A stretch of 64,000 bases of DNA from Roseovarius sp. THAF27 (GCF_009363655.1 NZ_CP045393.1:2356001-2420000), one strand, 5' to 3'. Positions 1-9,385 are shown, counted from the first letter of the stretch. Made by a program: numbers and translations. Notes: generated by a model not told the origin, from the letters alone.

Positions 1-2091
1 GCGGATCTTCAGGTCGGCTTCGCCATAGCCCTGCACGATCATGTTCGCCGGCGGCACGTCGAAATACTCGGTCAGCGCCAGCGCCACCGATTCAGCGCGG
101 CGGTCGGACAGGGCCAGGTTCATGCTGGCCGGGCCGACCGTGTCGGTGTGACCTTCGATCAGGAACACCTGGCGGGGATCCTCCGAGATGGAGTCCCGCA
201 TGGCGTTGCCCAGCACCGACAGCGCCTTGGCCTCTTCCGGCCGGATGACGGCGCTGCCGGTCTCGAAGTTCACCGTATCCAGCGCGATCACCGGCACCTG
301 GTGGCGAACGGCGTCCACGAAGCGCACCTGGTTCAGCGAAAAGCGGCGCGCGGTCGGCGCATCCCGCGTGGCCAAGATGGCCTGGCGCAGCTCGTCTTCC
401 GACGCGTTGGCATATTCATATTCCTGCGCGCGGGTGTCCGACAATTGCTGCACGTTCACCGCCTCGACCTGGCGCGTGTCATCGAACAGCACCACCTGGT
501 CTCCGTTGGGATAAACCTGCGTGCGGCGCAGAACGCGGCCGTCCGCAGCCCGCACGGTGATGGTCTGACTGCCGTCCTGGGCCGTCACGGTGCTGCGGGT
601 CGAGCCATCGTCGAAGGTCTGGACCCGCACGTCGCTGCCCGGACGGCGCAGAAGCGCGTCGTCATCCTTGATGATGCGATAGCGCCCGTCGCGCTCGACC
701 ACGACGCGGTCGCCGCTGTTGGACACGACCGTGCCGCCGTCATCTGTCACCTGCCCGATCGTATATGCGCCCAGGCCGATGGCGGCCGCGGCGGTCAGGA
801 TATTGCGCAGGTTCTCGTCGCGGTCGTCGCTGGTCACGGGGGTGCCTGCGGCGGGCGCGTTCTGGGTGTTGGCCTCGGTCTGCGCATTGCCGCCCACCGT
901 CGTCTCGAACTCCTCGTCCGAGGACCGTGTGTTCTCGTCGGTCAGCGTCACCTCTTCGCTGTTCACGGCTTCGGCATCGTCACTGGCAGCAGCCACGTCA
1001 GCGGCCTGCTCCTCGACTTGGGCCGCGGCTTGGGCCTGTGCCTCTGCCTGTTCGACCGGGTCTTCGTCGATCTGCGGCTCGGGCTGCTCGGTGGCGGCCT
1101 GGTCCGCTGTCTGTTCTTCGCCGGTCTGTTCTTCGCCGGTCTGTTCTTGACCCGTCTGTTCTTCGCTGCCGGCAGCCGTGTCGGTATCGGTCTGTTCCGC
1201 TTCAAGCGCCTGCTCCAGCTCGGTTGCATCCTGCCCCGCCGCGTCGGCAGCGTCGCCAGGGTCGGCGCTGTCCTCGGCCTCGGCTCCGGCTTCGCTCCCC
1301 GCCTGCTCGGCCTCAAGCGCCTGCTCCAACTCGGTTGCATCCTGCTCGGCCGTCTCGGAGGCATCCTCCGTCTCGGCGCCTGCCTCGGCCTGCGCGGCGG
1401 CCTCGGCCTCGTTTGTCTCGGGCTCGTTGGCCTCAGCCTCGGTGGTCTCGGCGGTATCGGCAGACCCGTCGGCCTGCACCTCTGCCTCGGTCTCGGCTGT
1501 TGCCTCCGCTTCTGACTGCGCTTCGGCCTCGGCCTGCTCGGCCTCGAGCGCCTGCTCCAGCTGCTGCGCATCTTCTTCGACGCTCTCAGCCGTCGACTCC
1601 GCAGCCTGCTCGGCCTCTGCCTCTGCCGCATCGGCCTCGGCTTGCGCGGCGGCGTCCGCTTCCGCTTGCGCCGCGGCATCTGCTTCGGCTTGCGCAGCGG
1701 CGTCCGCTTCGGCCTGCGCCGCGGCATCCGCTTCGGCTTTAGCGGCGGCATCCGCTTCGGCCTGCGCTTCGGCCTCGGCGGCTTGCTGCTCTGCTTCGGC
1801 CTGCTCTTCGGCGGCCTGCGCGGCCTGGGCTGCCTCGGCTTCAGCAGCCTCTGCAGCGGCCTCGCCCTCGGCTTCGGCGGCCTCGGCGGCGTTTTCGACC
1901 TCCTCGGCTGCCTGCGACAGCACCGACTCGTCGCCATTCGGCTCGGCCGTGTCGATATCGGCTTGCGCGGTGCGATACGTTCCGTCCTGCGCCTCCTGCA
2001 ACGCCGTTTCAGCCGCCAGTGGCAGCGGTGCAGTCTGGCCGATCGCCAAAGCGAGGGCCGCGGTCGTCGATGTCAGGGTCAGTCTACGCAT
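1..2091 (-). CDS. OmpA-family envelope protein with long Ala/Glu-rich repeats (C-terminus cut by window edge)
   Basis: The frame reading left from the ATG at 2089-2091 has no stop before base 1, so 697 residues are visible and the C-terminus is outside the window. The N-terminus (MRRLTLTSTTAALALA) resembles a signal peptide. Residues ~45-370 are Ala/Glu/Gln-rich and probably coiled. They include about five copies of an 8-residue AEADAAAQ unit (~1625-1770), three LEQALEAEQ blocks and a 5-residue EQTGE repeat (~1105-1160). A short hydrophobic stretch lies near residue 428. The last ~95 residues hold the OmpA/MotB peptidoglycan-binding domain (EGHTDTVG, then LSDRRAESV). The family anchors the outer membrane to the cell wall; the role of the repeat region is unknown. 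Confidence 0.85.
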   Translation of the reverse strand, partial: MRRLTLTSTTAALALAIGQTAPLPLAAETALQEAQDGTYRTAQADIDTAEPNGDESVLSQAAEEVENAAEAAEAEGEAAAEAAEAEAAQAAQAAEEQAEAEQQAAEAEAQAEADAAAKAEADAAAQAEADAAAQAEADAAAQAEADAAAQAEADAAEAEAEQAAESTAESVEEDAQQLEQALEAEQAEAEAQSEAEATAETEAEVQADGSADTAETTEAEANEPETNEAEAAAQAEAGAETEDASETAEQDATELEQALEAEQAGSEAGAEAEDSADPGDAADAAGQDATELEQALEAEQTDTDTAAGSEEQTGQEQTGEEQTGEEQTADQAATEQPEPQIDEDPVEQAEAQAQAAAQVEEQAADVAAASDDAEAVNSEEVTLTDENTRSSDEEFETTVGGNAQTEANTQNAPAAGTPVTSDDRDENLRNILTAAAAIGLGAYTIGQVTDDGGTVVSNSGDRVVVERDGRYRIIKDDDALLRRPGSDVRVQTFDDGSTRSTVTAQDGSQTITVRAADGRVLRRTQVYPNGDQVVLFDDTRQVEAVNVQQLSDTRAQEYEYANASEDELRQAILATRDAPTARRFSLNQVRFVDAVRHQVPVIALDTVNFETGSAVIRPEEAKALSVLGNAMRDSISEDPRQVFLIEGHTDTVGPASMNLALSDRRAESVALALTEYFDVPPANMIVQGYGEADLKIR

Positions 2092-2214
2092 GTCTCTCTC
2101 CCAGAATTCGGATGCCCCGCGCTTGCGTGGCTACCCTCCCCAACGTTGGGGGTGCATGGGGGGTTCCCGACACCGGGGCGTAAAATCGGCATGGCGCCGC
2201 CGATCGGCCCGGGC

Positions 2215-3468
2215 TCACAGCTGTGGCATGAGGCGCGTTTTCTCGCCGGCATCCTCGCGCCGGCTGATGACCGCGGCAAGATCTTCCAGCGTGGCGATGG
2301 AATGACCCGCACGAAACGCGTCGACATGGGGCAGCATCGCCTTGATCCCCGCCGCCTTGGGCGCGAACCCGTCCCAGCGCAGCAGCGGGTTCAGCCAGAT
2401 CAGCCGCCGCGCCGACAGGTGCAGGCGCTGCATCTCGCGGCCCAGGTCCGCGGTCCCGTCCCGGTCCAGCCCGTCGGTGATCAGCAGCACGACCGCGCCC
2501 TGCCCCGTCACCCGACGCGACCAGTCGCAGTTGAACTGGTGCAGGCAGTCCCCGATCCGGGTGCCGCCTTCCCAATCCTGCGCCTCGGCACCGGCGGCGG
2601 CCAGCGCTGCATCGACGTCGCGCGTGTCCAGGTGGCGCGTGATGTTGGTCAGCCGCGTGCCGAAGGTGAAGGCATGTACCTTGGCCCAGCCCGCCCCCTT
2701 CTGGTTGGCCACGGCATGCAGGAAATGCAGGACCATCCGGCTGTACTGGCTCATCGAGCCGGAAATATCGCACAGCACCACCAGGTTCGGCCAGCGCGGG
2801 CGCGGTTTCTGCAGGTGGATCCGGCGCATCTCGCCGCCGCGCCGCATCGCCGCGCGAAGCGTCTTGCGCGCATCGACCCGGTGGCCGGTGTGGCTGGGCA
2901 TCCCCCGGCGCGAGGCAAAGGGCTTCACCGGCAGGCTCAGCCTTGCCAGCATGCGCTTGGCCTGCGCGATCTCGGCGGTGCTCATCTGTTCGAAATCGAG
3001 GGTCTTCAGCCGCTCGTCGCGGCTCATGGTCAGCGAGGCGTCGATCTCGATTTGCGTTTCTTCGTCAGTCCCTTGCGGCTCCGCCTCGGGGATGTCCGGC
3101 TCGATCCCGTCCAGCAGCGCCTCGGCGGCGCGTTTTTCGGCCGCCTGCGCCGTGCGGTCCTCCTGCACGCCGCGAATGGCGGGCAGCATCATCGCCATCA
3201 TGTGCTCCATGTAGCGCGGGTCGCGCCAGTAAAGCCGAAAGATCTGGGCAAAGACCGCGCGATGCTCGGGACGGCTGACGAAACAGGCCCTGAGCGCGTA
3301 GAAGAAATCGGACCGCGAGGTGAACCCCGCCGCCTCGACCGCCCGGATCGCGTCGATCACCCGCCCCGGCCCCACCGGAACCCCGGCCTTGCGCAGGGCA
3401 CGGGCGAAATGGGTGATGTTGTGGCCAAGCCTGGGATTCTCCGGCAGGTCGAGGTCGGGGTATTCCAT
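2215..3468 (-). CDS. VWA domain protein, CoxE-like
   Basis: This 417-residue protein has a C-terminal von Willebrand A domain whose MIDAS motif (DISGS, about residue 234) should bind a divalent metal. The N-terminal half is helical and charged, as in CoxE-type VWA proteins. Such proteins work with a MoxR-type AAA ATPase, and one (3650-4558) lies directly upstream, so the two probably form a chaperone pair that matures another complex. The target is not evident here. I chose the ATG at 3466-3468. The frame stays open further upstream only through the 30-bp palindromic repeats at 3511-3618, which would encode a repeated LGAGPQSNLC and have no ATG. Confidence 0.85.
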   Translation of the reverse strand: MEYPDLDLPENPRLGHNITHFARALRKAGVPVGPGRVIDAIRAVEAAGFTSRSDFFYALRACFVSRPEHRAVFAQIFRLYWRDPRYMEHMMAMMLPAIRGVQEDRTAQAAEKRAAEALLDGIEPDIPEAEPQGTDEETQIEIDASLTMSRDERLKTLDFEQMSTAEIAQAKRMLARLSLPVKPFASRRGMPSHTGHRVDARKTLRAAMRRGGEMRRIHLQKPRPRWPNLVVLCDISGSMSQYSRMVLHFLHAVANQKGAGWAKVHAFTFGTRLTNITRHLDTRDVDAALAAAGAEAQDWEGGTRIGDCLHQFNCDWSRRVTGQGAVVLLITDGLDRDGTADLGREMQRLHLSARRLIWLNPLLRWDGFAPKAAGIKAMLPHVDAFRAGHSIATLEDLAAVISRREDAGEKTRLMPQL

Positions 3469-3510
3469 CAGGCACGGGCGCGGGCGCGGCGGCCCCGAAT
3501 GCCGGTTCCA

Positions 3511-3620
3511 TTGGGGGCCAGCCCCCAAACACAGGTTGGATTGGGGGCCAGCCCCCAAACACAGGTTGGATTGGGGGCCAGCCCCCAAACACAGGTTGGA
3601 TTGGGGGCCAGCCCCCAAAC
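3511..3620. repeat. Four tandem 30-bp units, each with an 18-nt palindrome
   Basis: An identical palindrome (arms TTGGGGGC and GCCCCCAA, centre CA) starts at 3511, 3541, 3571 and 3601. The spacing is exactly 30 bp with identical 12-nt linkers; the last copy lacks its linker. It lies between the moxR stop (3650) and the VWA start (3468), so it would be transcribed between the two genes as four stacked hairpins. It could modulate readthrough or message stability, or be a recently expanded mobile palindrome. Confidence 0.9.
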
Positions 3621-3649
3621 CCCCGGGATATTTAAGGCCAGAGGAAGAG
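3619..3649 (-). repeat. Stop-codon-associated intergenic repeat, copy 1
   Basis: On the minus strand, directly after the moxR stop codon, the sequence reads CTCTTCCTCTGGCC, then an AT core AAATATCCCGGG. Close relatives follow the stop codons of pyrC (6791) and of the gene ending at 32118, and a partial relative lies at 38172. All sit in the same orientation relative to the gene they follow. Confidence 0.6.
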
Positions 3650-4558
3650 TCACGCCGGCTCCAGCCCCGCCTTGGCCTCGTCGAGGATGCGCTTGGCCTC
3701 GGAGCCCTGCAATTTCTGGATATCGTCCTGGTATTTCAGGATCGCGCCCAGCGTGTCGGCGATCACCTCGGGGCTGAGGCTGATCACGTCCAGCGCCAGG
3801 AGGCACTTGGCCCAGTCGATGGTCTCGGCCACGCCCGGTTTCTTGAACAGGTCCTCGGTGCGCAATTTCTGGACAAAGGCCACCACCTCGCGGCTGAGGG
3901 TCTCGGCGGCCTCGGGCGCGCGGGCCTGCAGGATCTCGATCTCGCGGTCGAAAGTCGGGTAGTCGACCCAGTGATACAGGCACCTACGCTTCAGCGCGTC
4001 ATGCACCTCGCGCGTGCGGTTCGAGGTCAGCACGACGACGGGCGGCTCGGGCGCCGCGATCGTCCCCAGCTCGGGGATCGTCACCTGGAAATCGCTCAGC
4101 GACTCCAGCAGGAACGCCTCGAACGGCGCGTCGGTCCGGTCCAGCTCGTCGATCAAGAGCACCGGCGCGCCGCCCTCCTGCGGGCGCATCGCCTGCAGGA
4201 GCGGCCGCTCGATCAGGAACTCCTCGGTGAAGAGCTCGTCGGTCAGCCTGTCGCGGTCGACACCGCCGGTGGCCTCCGCGGCGCGAATGGCGATCATCTG
4301 CTCGGCGAATTTCCACTCGTAGACCGCGCTCGACGCATCCAGCCCCTCGTAGCATTGCAGGCGGATCAACCGCCGCCCCAGCCCGGCGGCCAGCGCCTTG
4401 GCGATCTCGGTCTTGCCGACGCCGGCCTCGCCCTCCAGGAACAGGGGCCGGCCCAGGCGCAGCCCCAGGAACACCACCGTCCCCAGGCCGCGCCCGCAGA
4501 CATAGCCCTCCCGAGCCAGCATGGCCTGCACGTCGTCTATGGATGTCAGATCGGTCAT
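3650..4558 (-). CDS. MoxR-family AAA+ ATPase
   Basis: This 302-residue ATPase has a Walker A motif (GEAGVGKT, residues 43-50), a Walker B (LLIDELDR) and a sensor region (VVLTSNRTREV), typical of the MoxR/CoxD group. These ATPases act as chaperones that load metals or remodel complexes, usually with VWA partners. The next gene on the same strand is a CoxE-like VWA protein. The start is the ATG at 4556-4558. The open frame extends far upstream (to ~6856) only as antisense to pyrC and the 4745-5710 gene, so longer starts are not credible. No cox or cut genes are near to reveal the client. Confidence 0.88.
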   Translation of the reverse strand: MTDLTSIDDVQAMLAREGYVCGRGLGTVVFLGLRLGRPLFLEGEAGVGKTEIAKALAAGLGRRLIRLQCYEGLDASSAVYEWKFAEQMIAIRAAEATGGVDRDRLTDELFTEEFLIERPLLQAMRPQEGGAPVLLIDELDRTDAPFEAFLLESLSDFQVTIPELGTIAAPEPPVVVLTSNRTREVHDALKRRCLYHWVDYPTFDREIEILQARAPEAAETLSREVVAFVQKLRTEDLFKKPGVAETIDWAKCLLALDVISLSPEVIADTLGAILKYQDDIQKLQGSEAKRILDEAKAGLEPA

Positions 4559-4744
4559 CGCGGCTCCCTTTCGCCGCAGAACTGCACGGGTTTGTCGCGC
4601 CGTCAAGGGCCGCGCCAGTCGCGCCGTACGTTGCCGCCCCCCAAGAAACCCCACCAATTCTCCAAAGTTTCGCCGTTTTTGCTGCCTAGCTTGCCGATCA
4701 ATCACCCGTGCGAAGCGGGGCTTTTCGAGTATTGAGGATCGAGC

Positions 4745-5710
4745 ATGTGCGCAGATACCCCCAAGGCGCTGGAGGCGTCCCTGTCCGGGCTGGACTGGGA
4801 GGACTGGCTGGACCGGCTGGACGACGTGGCCGATGCCGATGGCTATGTCGAGCGGCTGGGGGCGGACCATGCCGCGATCTTCATCGAGCACAAGCCGACC
4901 CTCCTGGTGACCTTCGAATCCTTCGCCAGCCTGCGCGTGGTCTCCCCCGAGGCCCGGCCGATGGGCTGGGAGTTGGCGCGCGCGCTCGGATGGTCGCATC
5001 TCTGCCTCGCCAGCAAGACCGACAGCTGGTTCCGCGAAGGCCGCGTCTACGGCTATTTCGACCGGCTCGTCGATGACGGCTTCTTCGAGGAGTTCGACCA
5101 GGTGATCTTTTACGGCGCCGGCCCCGCGGGCTATGCCGCCGCCGCCTTCTCGGTCGCGGCCCCCGGCGCCAGGGTGCTGGCGATCCAGCCGCAGGCCACG
5201 CTCGACCCGCGCATGACCGAATGGGACGAACGGTTCCGCCGTCGCCGCCGGCTCGATTTCACCAGCCGCTACGGCTATGCCCCCGACATGCTCGACGCGG
5301 CCGACCGCGCCGTCATCCTCTACGATCCGGACATCGAGGAGGACGCCATGCATGCGGCGCTCTTCGCCCGCGCCAACGTCATGCGCTTCCGGATGCGCTT
5401 CATGGGACCGCGGCTGGACCGCAGCCTGATACGCATGAACATCCTTCTGCGCATCATCGCCCGGTTCAGCGCGGGCAAGCTCGACACCGCGTCGCTCGCC
5501 CGGCTCTACCGCGCCCGCCGGACGGACGTGCCCTACCTCAAGTCCATCCTGGCCCGGCTCGAAGACGACGGACGTCTCTACCACACCGCGCGGCTGGCGC
5601 AGGCCGTGATGCGCGAAACGCCGGGTCCGCGGTTTCGCCGCGCGATCCGCGCCGCCTACGCCAAGGCCGAGGAACAGGGCGTGGCCATGCCGCCCCGCGA
5701 AATCGACTGA
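4745..5710 (+). CDS. Conserved alphaproteobacterial protein of unknown function (sometimes labelled PAPS reductase)
   Basis: This 321-residue protein resembles, from memory, a family seen in Rhodobacteraceae and often annotated as phosphoadenosine phosphosulfate reductase. I cannot see the Cys-containing C-terminal signature of true PAPS reductases, so I would not transfer that function. Visible blocks include SLSGLDWEDWL at the N-terminus and a glycine-rich VIFYGAGPAGYAAAAF segment near residue 125 that could form a nucleotide-binding loop. The gene is divergent from moxR and lies 42 bp before pyrC. The start is the ATG at 4745. Confidence 0.7.
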   Translation: MCADTPKALEASLSGLDWEDWLDRLDDVADADGYVERLGADHAAIFIEHKPTLLVTFESFASLRVVSPEARPMGWELARALGWSHLCLASKTDSWFREGRVYGYFDRLVDDGFFEEFDQVIFYGAGPAGYAAAAFSVAAPGARVLAIQPQATLDPRMTEWDERFRRRRRLDFTSRYGYAPDMLDAADRAVILYDPDIEEDAMHAALFARANVMRFRMRFMGPRLDRSLIRMNILLRIIARFSAGKLDTASLARLYRARRTDVPYLKSILARLEDDGRLYHTARLAQAVMRETPGPRFRRAIRAAYAKAEEQGVAMPPREID

Positions 5711-5752
5711 GGCTCTGGCACAGGCGCGCGCGCTGTTGTAAGGCCTTCGGCC

Positions 5753-6790
5753 ATGAGCCGGACGCTGACCATCCCCCGCCCCGATGACTGGCACCTGCAC
5801 CTGCGCGACGGCGCGGTGCTGCGCGCGGTCCTGCCCGAAACCGCACGTCATTTCGGACGCGCCATCGTCATGCCCAACCTCGTGCCGCCGGTCGTGACCG
5901 GGGCCGAGGCCGCCGCCTACCGGGATCTGATCCTGGCGGCGCTCCCGGAGGGGATGGACTTCACCCCGCTTATGACGCTCTACCTCACCGAGAACACCGA
6001 TCCGGCTAACGTGGCCGCCGCCCACGCGTCGGGCCTGGTGACAGCGCTCAAGCTCTACCCGGCGGGCGCCACGACCAACTCCGCCTCCGGCGTGCGCGAC
6101 TTCGACCGCGTGCGTCCGGTGCTGGAACGCATGGCCGAAATCGGCATGCCGCTCTGCGTGCACGGCGAGGTCACCGATCCCGAGATCGACATCTTCGACC
6201 GCGAGGCGGTGTTCATCGACCGCGTGCTCGACCCGCTGCGCCGCGCCACACCCGGCCTGCGCGTCGTGATGGAACACATCACCACGCGGCAAGGCGTGGA
6301 CTACGTCAAATCGAACCCTGAAAATCTCGGCGCCACCATCACCACGCACCATCTCGTCCTCAACCGCAACCACCTCCTCGTGGGCGGCATCAAACCGCAT
6401 TACTACTGCCTGCCCGTGGCCAAGCGCGAGGAACACCGCCTCGCGCTCCGCGCCGCCGCGACCTCCGGCGACGCCCGCTTCTTTCTCGGCACGGACTCGG
6501 CTCCCCATGTCGACGCGGCCAAGGAAACGGCCTGTGGCTGTGCGGGCTGCTTCACCGCCACCAACACGCTCTCGATCCTGGCCGAGGTGTTCGAGCAGGA
6601 AGGCGCCCTCGACCGCCTCGCCGGCTTCGCCTCGGAACATGGCCCCGCCTTCTACGGCCTGCCCGTCAGCACCGACACGATCACGCTCACCAGGGGCGAC
6701 CCGGTCGCCTATCCGCCAAGCATCGACACCGGTGACGGCCCCGTCACCGTCTTCGATCCCCAGATGCCGCTGCACTGGCGCGTGACCTGA
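5753..6790 (+). CDS. pyrC: Dihydroorotase
   Basis: It catalyses the reversible cyclisation of N-carbamoyl-L-aspartate to dihydroorotate in pyrimidine synthesis. At 345 residues it matches the E. coli-type (class II) enzyme. The metal-binding HLHLRDG motif is at residues 14-20. The segment ALKLYPAG around residue 100 carries the lysine expected to be carbamylated, and TDSAPH near residue 245 holds the catalytic Asp. The start is the ATG at 5753. pyrE follows 64 bp later, so the two probably share a transcript. Confidence 0.95.
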   Translation: MSRTLTIPRPDDWHLHLRDGAVLRAVLPETARHFGRAIVMPNLVPPVVTGAEAAAYRDLILAALPEGMDFTPLMTLYLTENTDPANVAAAHASGLVTALKLYPAGATTNSASGVRDFDRVRPVLERMAEIGMPLCVHGEVTDPEIDIFDREAVFIDRVLDPLRRATPGLRVVMEHITTRQGVDYVKSNPENLGATITTHHLVLNRNHLLVGGIKPHYYCLPVAKREEHRLALRAAATSGDARFFLGTDSAPHVDAAKETACGCAGCFTATNTLSILAEVFEQEGALDRLAGFASEHGPAFYGLPVSTDTITLTRGDPVAYPPSIDTGDGPVTVFDPQMPLHWRVT

Positions 6791-6824
6791 TTCTTCCTCT
6801 GGCCCCAAATATCCCCGCCGGAGG
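6791..6824 (+). repeat. Stop-codon-associated intergenic repeat, copy 2
   Basis: Directly after the pyrC stop lies CTTCCTCTGGCC, then CAAATATCCCC and GCCGGAGG. The outer arms CCTCTGGC and GCCGGAGG can pair with one G-U wobble, giving a hairpin with an AT-containing loop. It is nearly identical to the element at 32119-32151. Confidence 0.65.
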
Positions 6825-6854
6825 CTCCGACACCTGCCACCAAGGACCGCCCGC

Positions 6855-7529
6855 ATGATCCCTTCGACCTACCCCGACCAAGCCGAGATCGCCCGCCTCA
6901 CCGCCCGGATGCTGCTGGAAATAGAGGCGGTGCATTTCAACGCCGACGAGCCCTTCACGCTGGCCTCCGGCCTGCCCAGCCCGACCTATATCGACTGCCG
7001 CAAGCTCATCTCCTTCCCGCGCATCCGGTCCACGCTGATGGACTTCCTGACCGTCACCGTGATGCGCAACGCGGGCTTCGAGGCCTTCACCAACATCGCC
7101 GGCGGCGAGACCGCGGGCATCCCCTTCGCCGCGCTGGTCGCCGAACGCATGGCCCTGCCGATGACCTACGTGCGCAAGAAACCCAAGGGCTATGGCCGCA
7201 ACGCCCGGATCGAGGGCGCCATGACCGAGGGCGACCGCGTTCTGCTGGTCGAGGACCTGACCACCGATGGCGGCTCCAAGCTCAGCTTCGTCGACGCCAT
7301 CCGCGACACCGGCGCCAGTTGCGGGCACACCGCCGTCATCTTCTACTACGGCATCTTCCCCGAGACCGAGAAGACCCTGGGCGACCACGGCGTGGCACTG
7401 CATTACCTCTGCACCTGGCGCGACGTGCTGGCAGAGGCCCGCGCCCAGGGCAGCTTCGACGCCGCCACCCTCGACGGGGTCGAATCGTTTCTCGACGATC
7501 CGCGCGCCTGGCAGGCCGCCCGCAGCTAG
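6855..7529 (+). CDS. pyrE: Orotate phosphoribosyltransferase
   Basis: It joins orotate to PRPP to make OMP, the fifth step of UMP synthesis. The 224-residue protein carries the PRPP-binding motif of type I phosphoribosyltransferases ([13 protein letters not shown], about residues 131-143) and a KPKGYGRN segment before it, matching the catalytic flexible loop. The start is the ATG at 6855, 64 bp after pyrC and just past the dispersed repeat. No gene lies between pyrE and dnaB (292 bp). Confidence 0.95.
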   Translation: MIPSTYPDQAEIARLTARMLLEIEAVHFNADEPFTLASGLPSPTYIDCRKLISFPRIRSTLMDFLTVTVMRNAGFEAFTNIAGGETAGIPFAALVAERMALPMTYVRKKPKGYGRNARIEGAMTEGDRVLLVEDLTTDGGSKLSFVDAIRDTGASCGHTAVIFYYGIFPETEKTLGDHGVALHYLCTWRDVLAEARAQGSFDAATLDGVESFLDDPRAWQAARS

Positions 7530-7585
7530 GCGACCCCGAGTCGCCGGCGGCGTCCCCCCGGGCAACCCCGTTCGTGAAATTTTTT

Positions 7586-7609
7586 TAACGTTGTGATGAC
7601 GCAACGTTA
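7586..7609. repeat. 24-bp inverted repeat upstream of dnaB
   Basis: TAACGTTG (7586-7593) and CAACGTTA (7602-7609) form a perfect 8-bp inverted repeat around an 8-nt loop, right after a run of T residues. It could be a regulatory site or a weak terminator of pyrE. It has no T tail on the plus strand, so an operator is as likely as a terminator. Confidence 0.5.
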
Positions 7610-7641
7610 GCGTGCCTCTCGCATCGCACGACAACGAAATC

Positions 7642-7705
7642 TTGACGTTGGGGTCCTCTGGGATGCAAAATATTGTAGCTTGAGGATATCCACAGAGTAT
7701 CCACA
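7642..7705 (+). promoter_or_regulatory. dnaB upstream region: possible sigma-70 promoter and two DnaA-box-like sites
   Basis: A TTGACG hexamer at 7642-7647 is followed 17-18 bp later by the AT-rich CAAAATATT, a plausible -35/-10 pair. Two direct 9-mers, ATATCCACA (7686-7694) and GTATCCACA (7697-7705), each match the DnaA box TTATCCACA at 8 of 9 positions and are 11 bp apart, one helical turn. This suggests DnaA-linked control of dnaB. It is inferred from sequence only. Confidence 0.5.
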
Positions 7706-7821
7706 CAAAGATACAAGTTGCCACCGCGCAGGCCGCCTCGCTAAGAAACCGCCCTACTGGGGCAGAGCGCGATCGGGGCCATCGCGCCGCAACCCGGAAC
7801 CAGAGCAGTACGGGGGAAGAA

Positions 7822-9324
7822 ATGAACGAAGTTGCGACCATCAACGCGTCCGGCACACCGGCCGTACAGGACGCGCCGGCACCGGATGCCCTGCCGCATT
7901 CCACCGAGGCCGAACAGCAGCTTCTGGGCGCGATCCTGACCAACAACGACATCTACGACCGGGTCGCCAACCTGATCGGCCCGCAGCATTTCTACGACCC
8001 CGTCCACGCCCGCATCTACGAGACCGCCGCCGCCCGCATCGCCAAGGGCAACCTGGCGTCGCCGGTGACGCTCAAGACCTTCCTTGAAGACGACGAGGGC
8101 CTGAAGGAGCTGGGCGGTCCCGCCTATCTCGCCCGCCTCGCCGGCGCCGCGATCTCGGCCTTCGCCGCGCGCGACTACGCGCAGATGATCTATGACATGG
8201 CGATCCGCCGCGAGCTGATCGGGCTTGGCCACGACATCGCCGGAAAGGCCCAGCGCGCCGAGGTCGACCTGGAACCCCGCGACCAGATCGTCGAGGCCGA
8301 ACAGAAGCTCTACAAATTGTCCGAACAGGGCCAGTCCGAGACCGGATTTCAGAGCTTTCTCAGGGCCGTAACCGACGCTGTTAATGTGGCCAACGCCGCC
8401 TACCAGCGCGACGGCGGCCTTGCCGGCATCTCCACCGGCCTCATCGACATGGACAAGAAACTGGGCGGCCTGCACAAGTCCGACCTTCTCATCCTCGCCG
8501 GCCGCCCCTCGATGGGCAAGACGTCGCTGGCGACCAACATCGCCTTCAACATCGCCAAGGCCTACAATCGCGGCACGCTGCCCGACGGCTCCGAAGGCGC
8601 GGTCGAAGGCGGCGTCGTCGGCTTTTATTCGCTCGAGATGAGCGCCGAGCAGCTCGCCGCCCGCGTGCTCTCCGAGGCCGCCGAGGTGCCCTCCGAGCAG
8701 ATCCGCCGCGGCGACATGACCGAGACCGAGTTCCGCCGCTTCGTCGAGGCCGCCAAGACCCTCGAATCCTGCCCCCTTTACATCGACGACACGCCCGCCC
8801 TGCCCATCTCCCAGCTGGCCGCGCGTGCCCGTCGGCTGAAGCGGACGCACGGGCTGGACGTTCTGATCGTCGACTACCTTCAGCTCGTGCGCCCCGCTTC
8901 GGCGAAGGACAGCCGCGTCAACGAGGTCTCCGAGATCACCCAAGGCCTCAAGGCCATCGCCAAGGAACTCGACATCCCCGTCATCGCCCTGTCGCAGCTC
9001 TCGCGCCAGGTCGAAAGCCGCGAGGACAAGCGCCCGCAGCTTTCCGACCTGCGCGAATCCGGCTCGATCGAACAGGACGCCGACGTGGTGATGTTCGTCT
9101 TCCGCGAGGAATACTACGCCGAGCGCGAAAAACCCTCCGACGACAAGTTGGAAGAGATCGCCGCCTGGCAGGAACGCATGGAGCGCCTGCACGGCCGCGC
9201 CGAGGTCATCATCGGCAAGCAGCGTCACGGTCCCATCGGCACCGTCGAGCTCAGCTTCGAAGGCCAGTTCACCCGCTTCGGCAACCTCGTCAAACCGTGG
9301 CAGCAGGACGGCGGCGAGTTCTGA
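7822..9324 (+). CDS. dnaB: Replicative DNA helicase
   Basis: This hexameric 5'-3' helicase unwinds DNA at the replication fork. The 500-residue protein has the N-terminal DnaB domain ([12 protein letters not shown] near residue 32) and a C-terminal RecA-like ATPase. Walker A is GRPSMGKT (about residues 228-235) and Walker B is [10 protein letters not shown]. It also has the conserved LSQLSRQVE and [14 protein letters not shown] segments. There is no intein or insertion. A good ribosome site (GGGGGAAGA) precedes the ATG at 7822. Confidence 0.96.
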   Translation: MNEVATINASGTPAVQDAPAPDALPHSTEAEQQLLGAILTNNDIYDRVANLIGPQHFYDPVHARIYETAAARIAKGNLASPVTLKTFLEDDEGLKELGGPAYLARLAGAAISAFAARDYAQMIYDMAIRRELIGLGHDIAGKAQRAEVDLEPRDQIVEAEQKLYKLSEQGQSETGFQSFLRAVTDAVNVANAAYQRDGGLAGISTGLIDMDKKLGGLHKSDLLILAGRPSMGKTSLATNIAFNIAKAYNRGTLPDGSEGAVEGGVVGFYSLEMSAEQLAARVLSEAAEVPSEQIRRGDMTETEFRRFVEAAKTLESCPLYIDDTPALPISQLAARARRLKRTHGLDVLIVDYLQLVRPASAKDSRVNEVSEITQGLKAIAKELDIPVIALSQLSRQVESREDKRPQLSDLRESGSIEQDADVVMFVFREEYYAEREKPSDDKLEEIAAWQERMERLHGRAEVIIGKQRHGPIGTVELSFEGQFTRFGNLVKPWQQDGGEF

Positions 9325-9385
9325 GCCGGCGTCATGCCCGCCTTTGGGCTTGACCCCCCGTCCCATCCGGTCAAAACCACGGCCC

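Noticed and set aside
3511..3620. CRISPR array
   Set aside because: The 30-bp periodicity comes from identical palindrome and linker; there are no variable spacers and no cas genes.
1178..3777. Plus-strand long frames over the OmpA and VWA genes
   Set aside because: They are antisense low-complexity translations of repeats; the minus-strand frames hold clear OmpA and VWA domains.
4559..6856. Long minus-strand extension of the moxR frame
   Set aside because: It is antisense to the 4745-5710 gene and pyrC, with Arg/Gly/His-rich composition and no domain upstream of the MoxR start.
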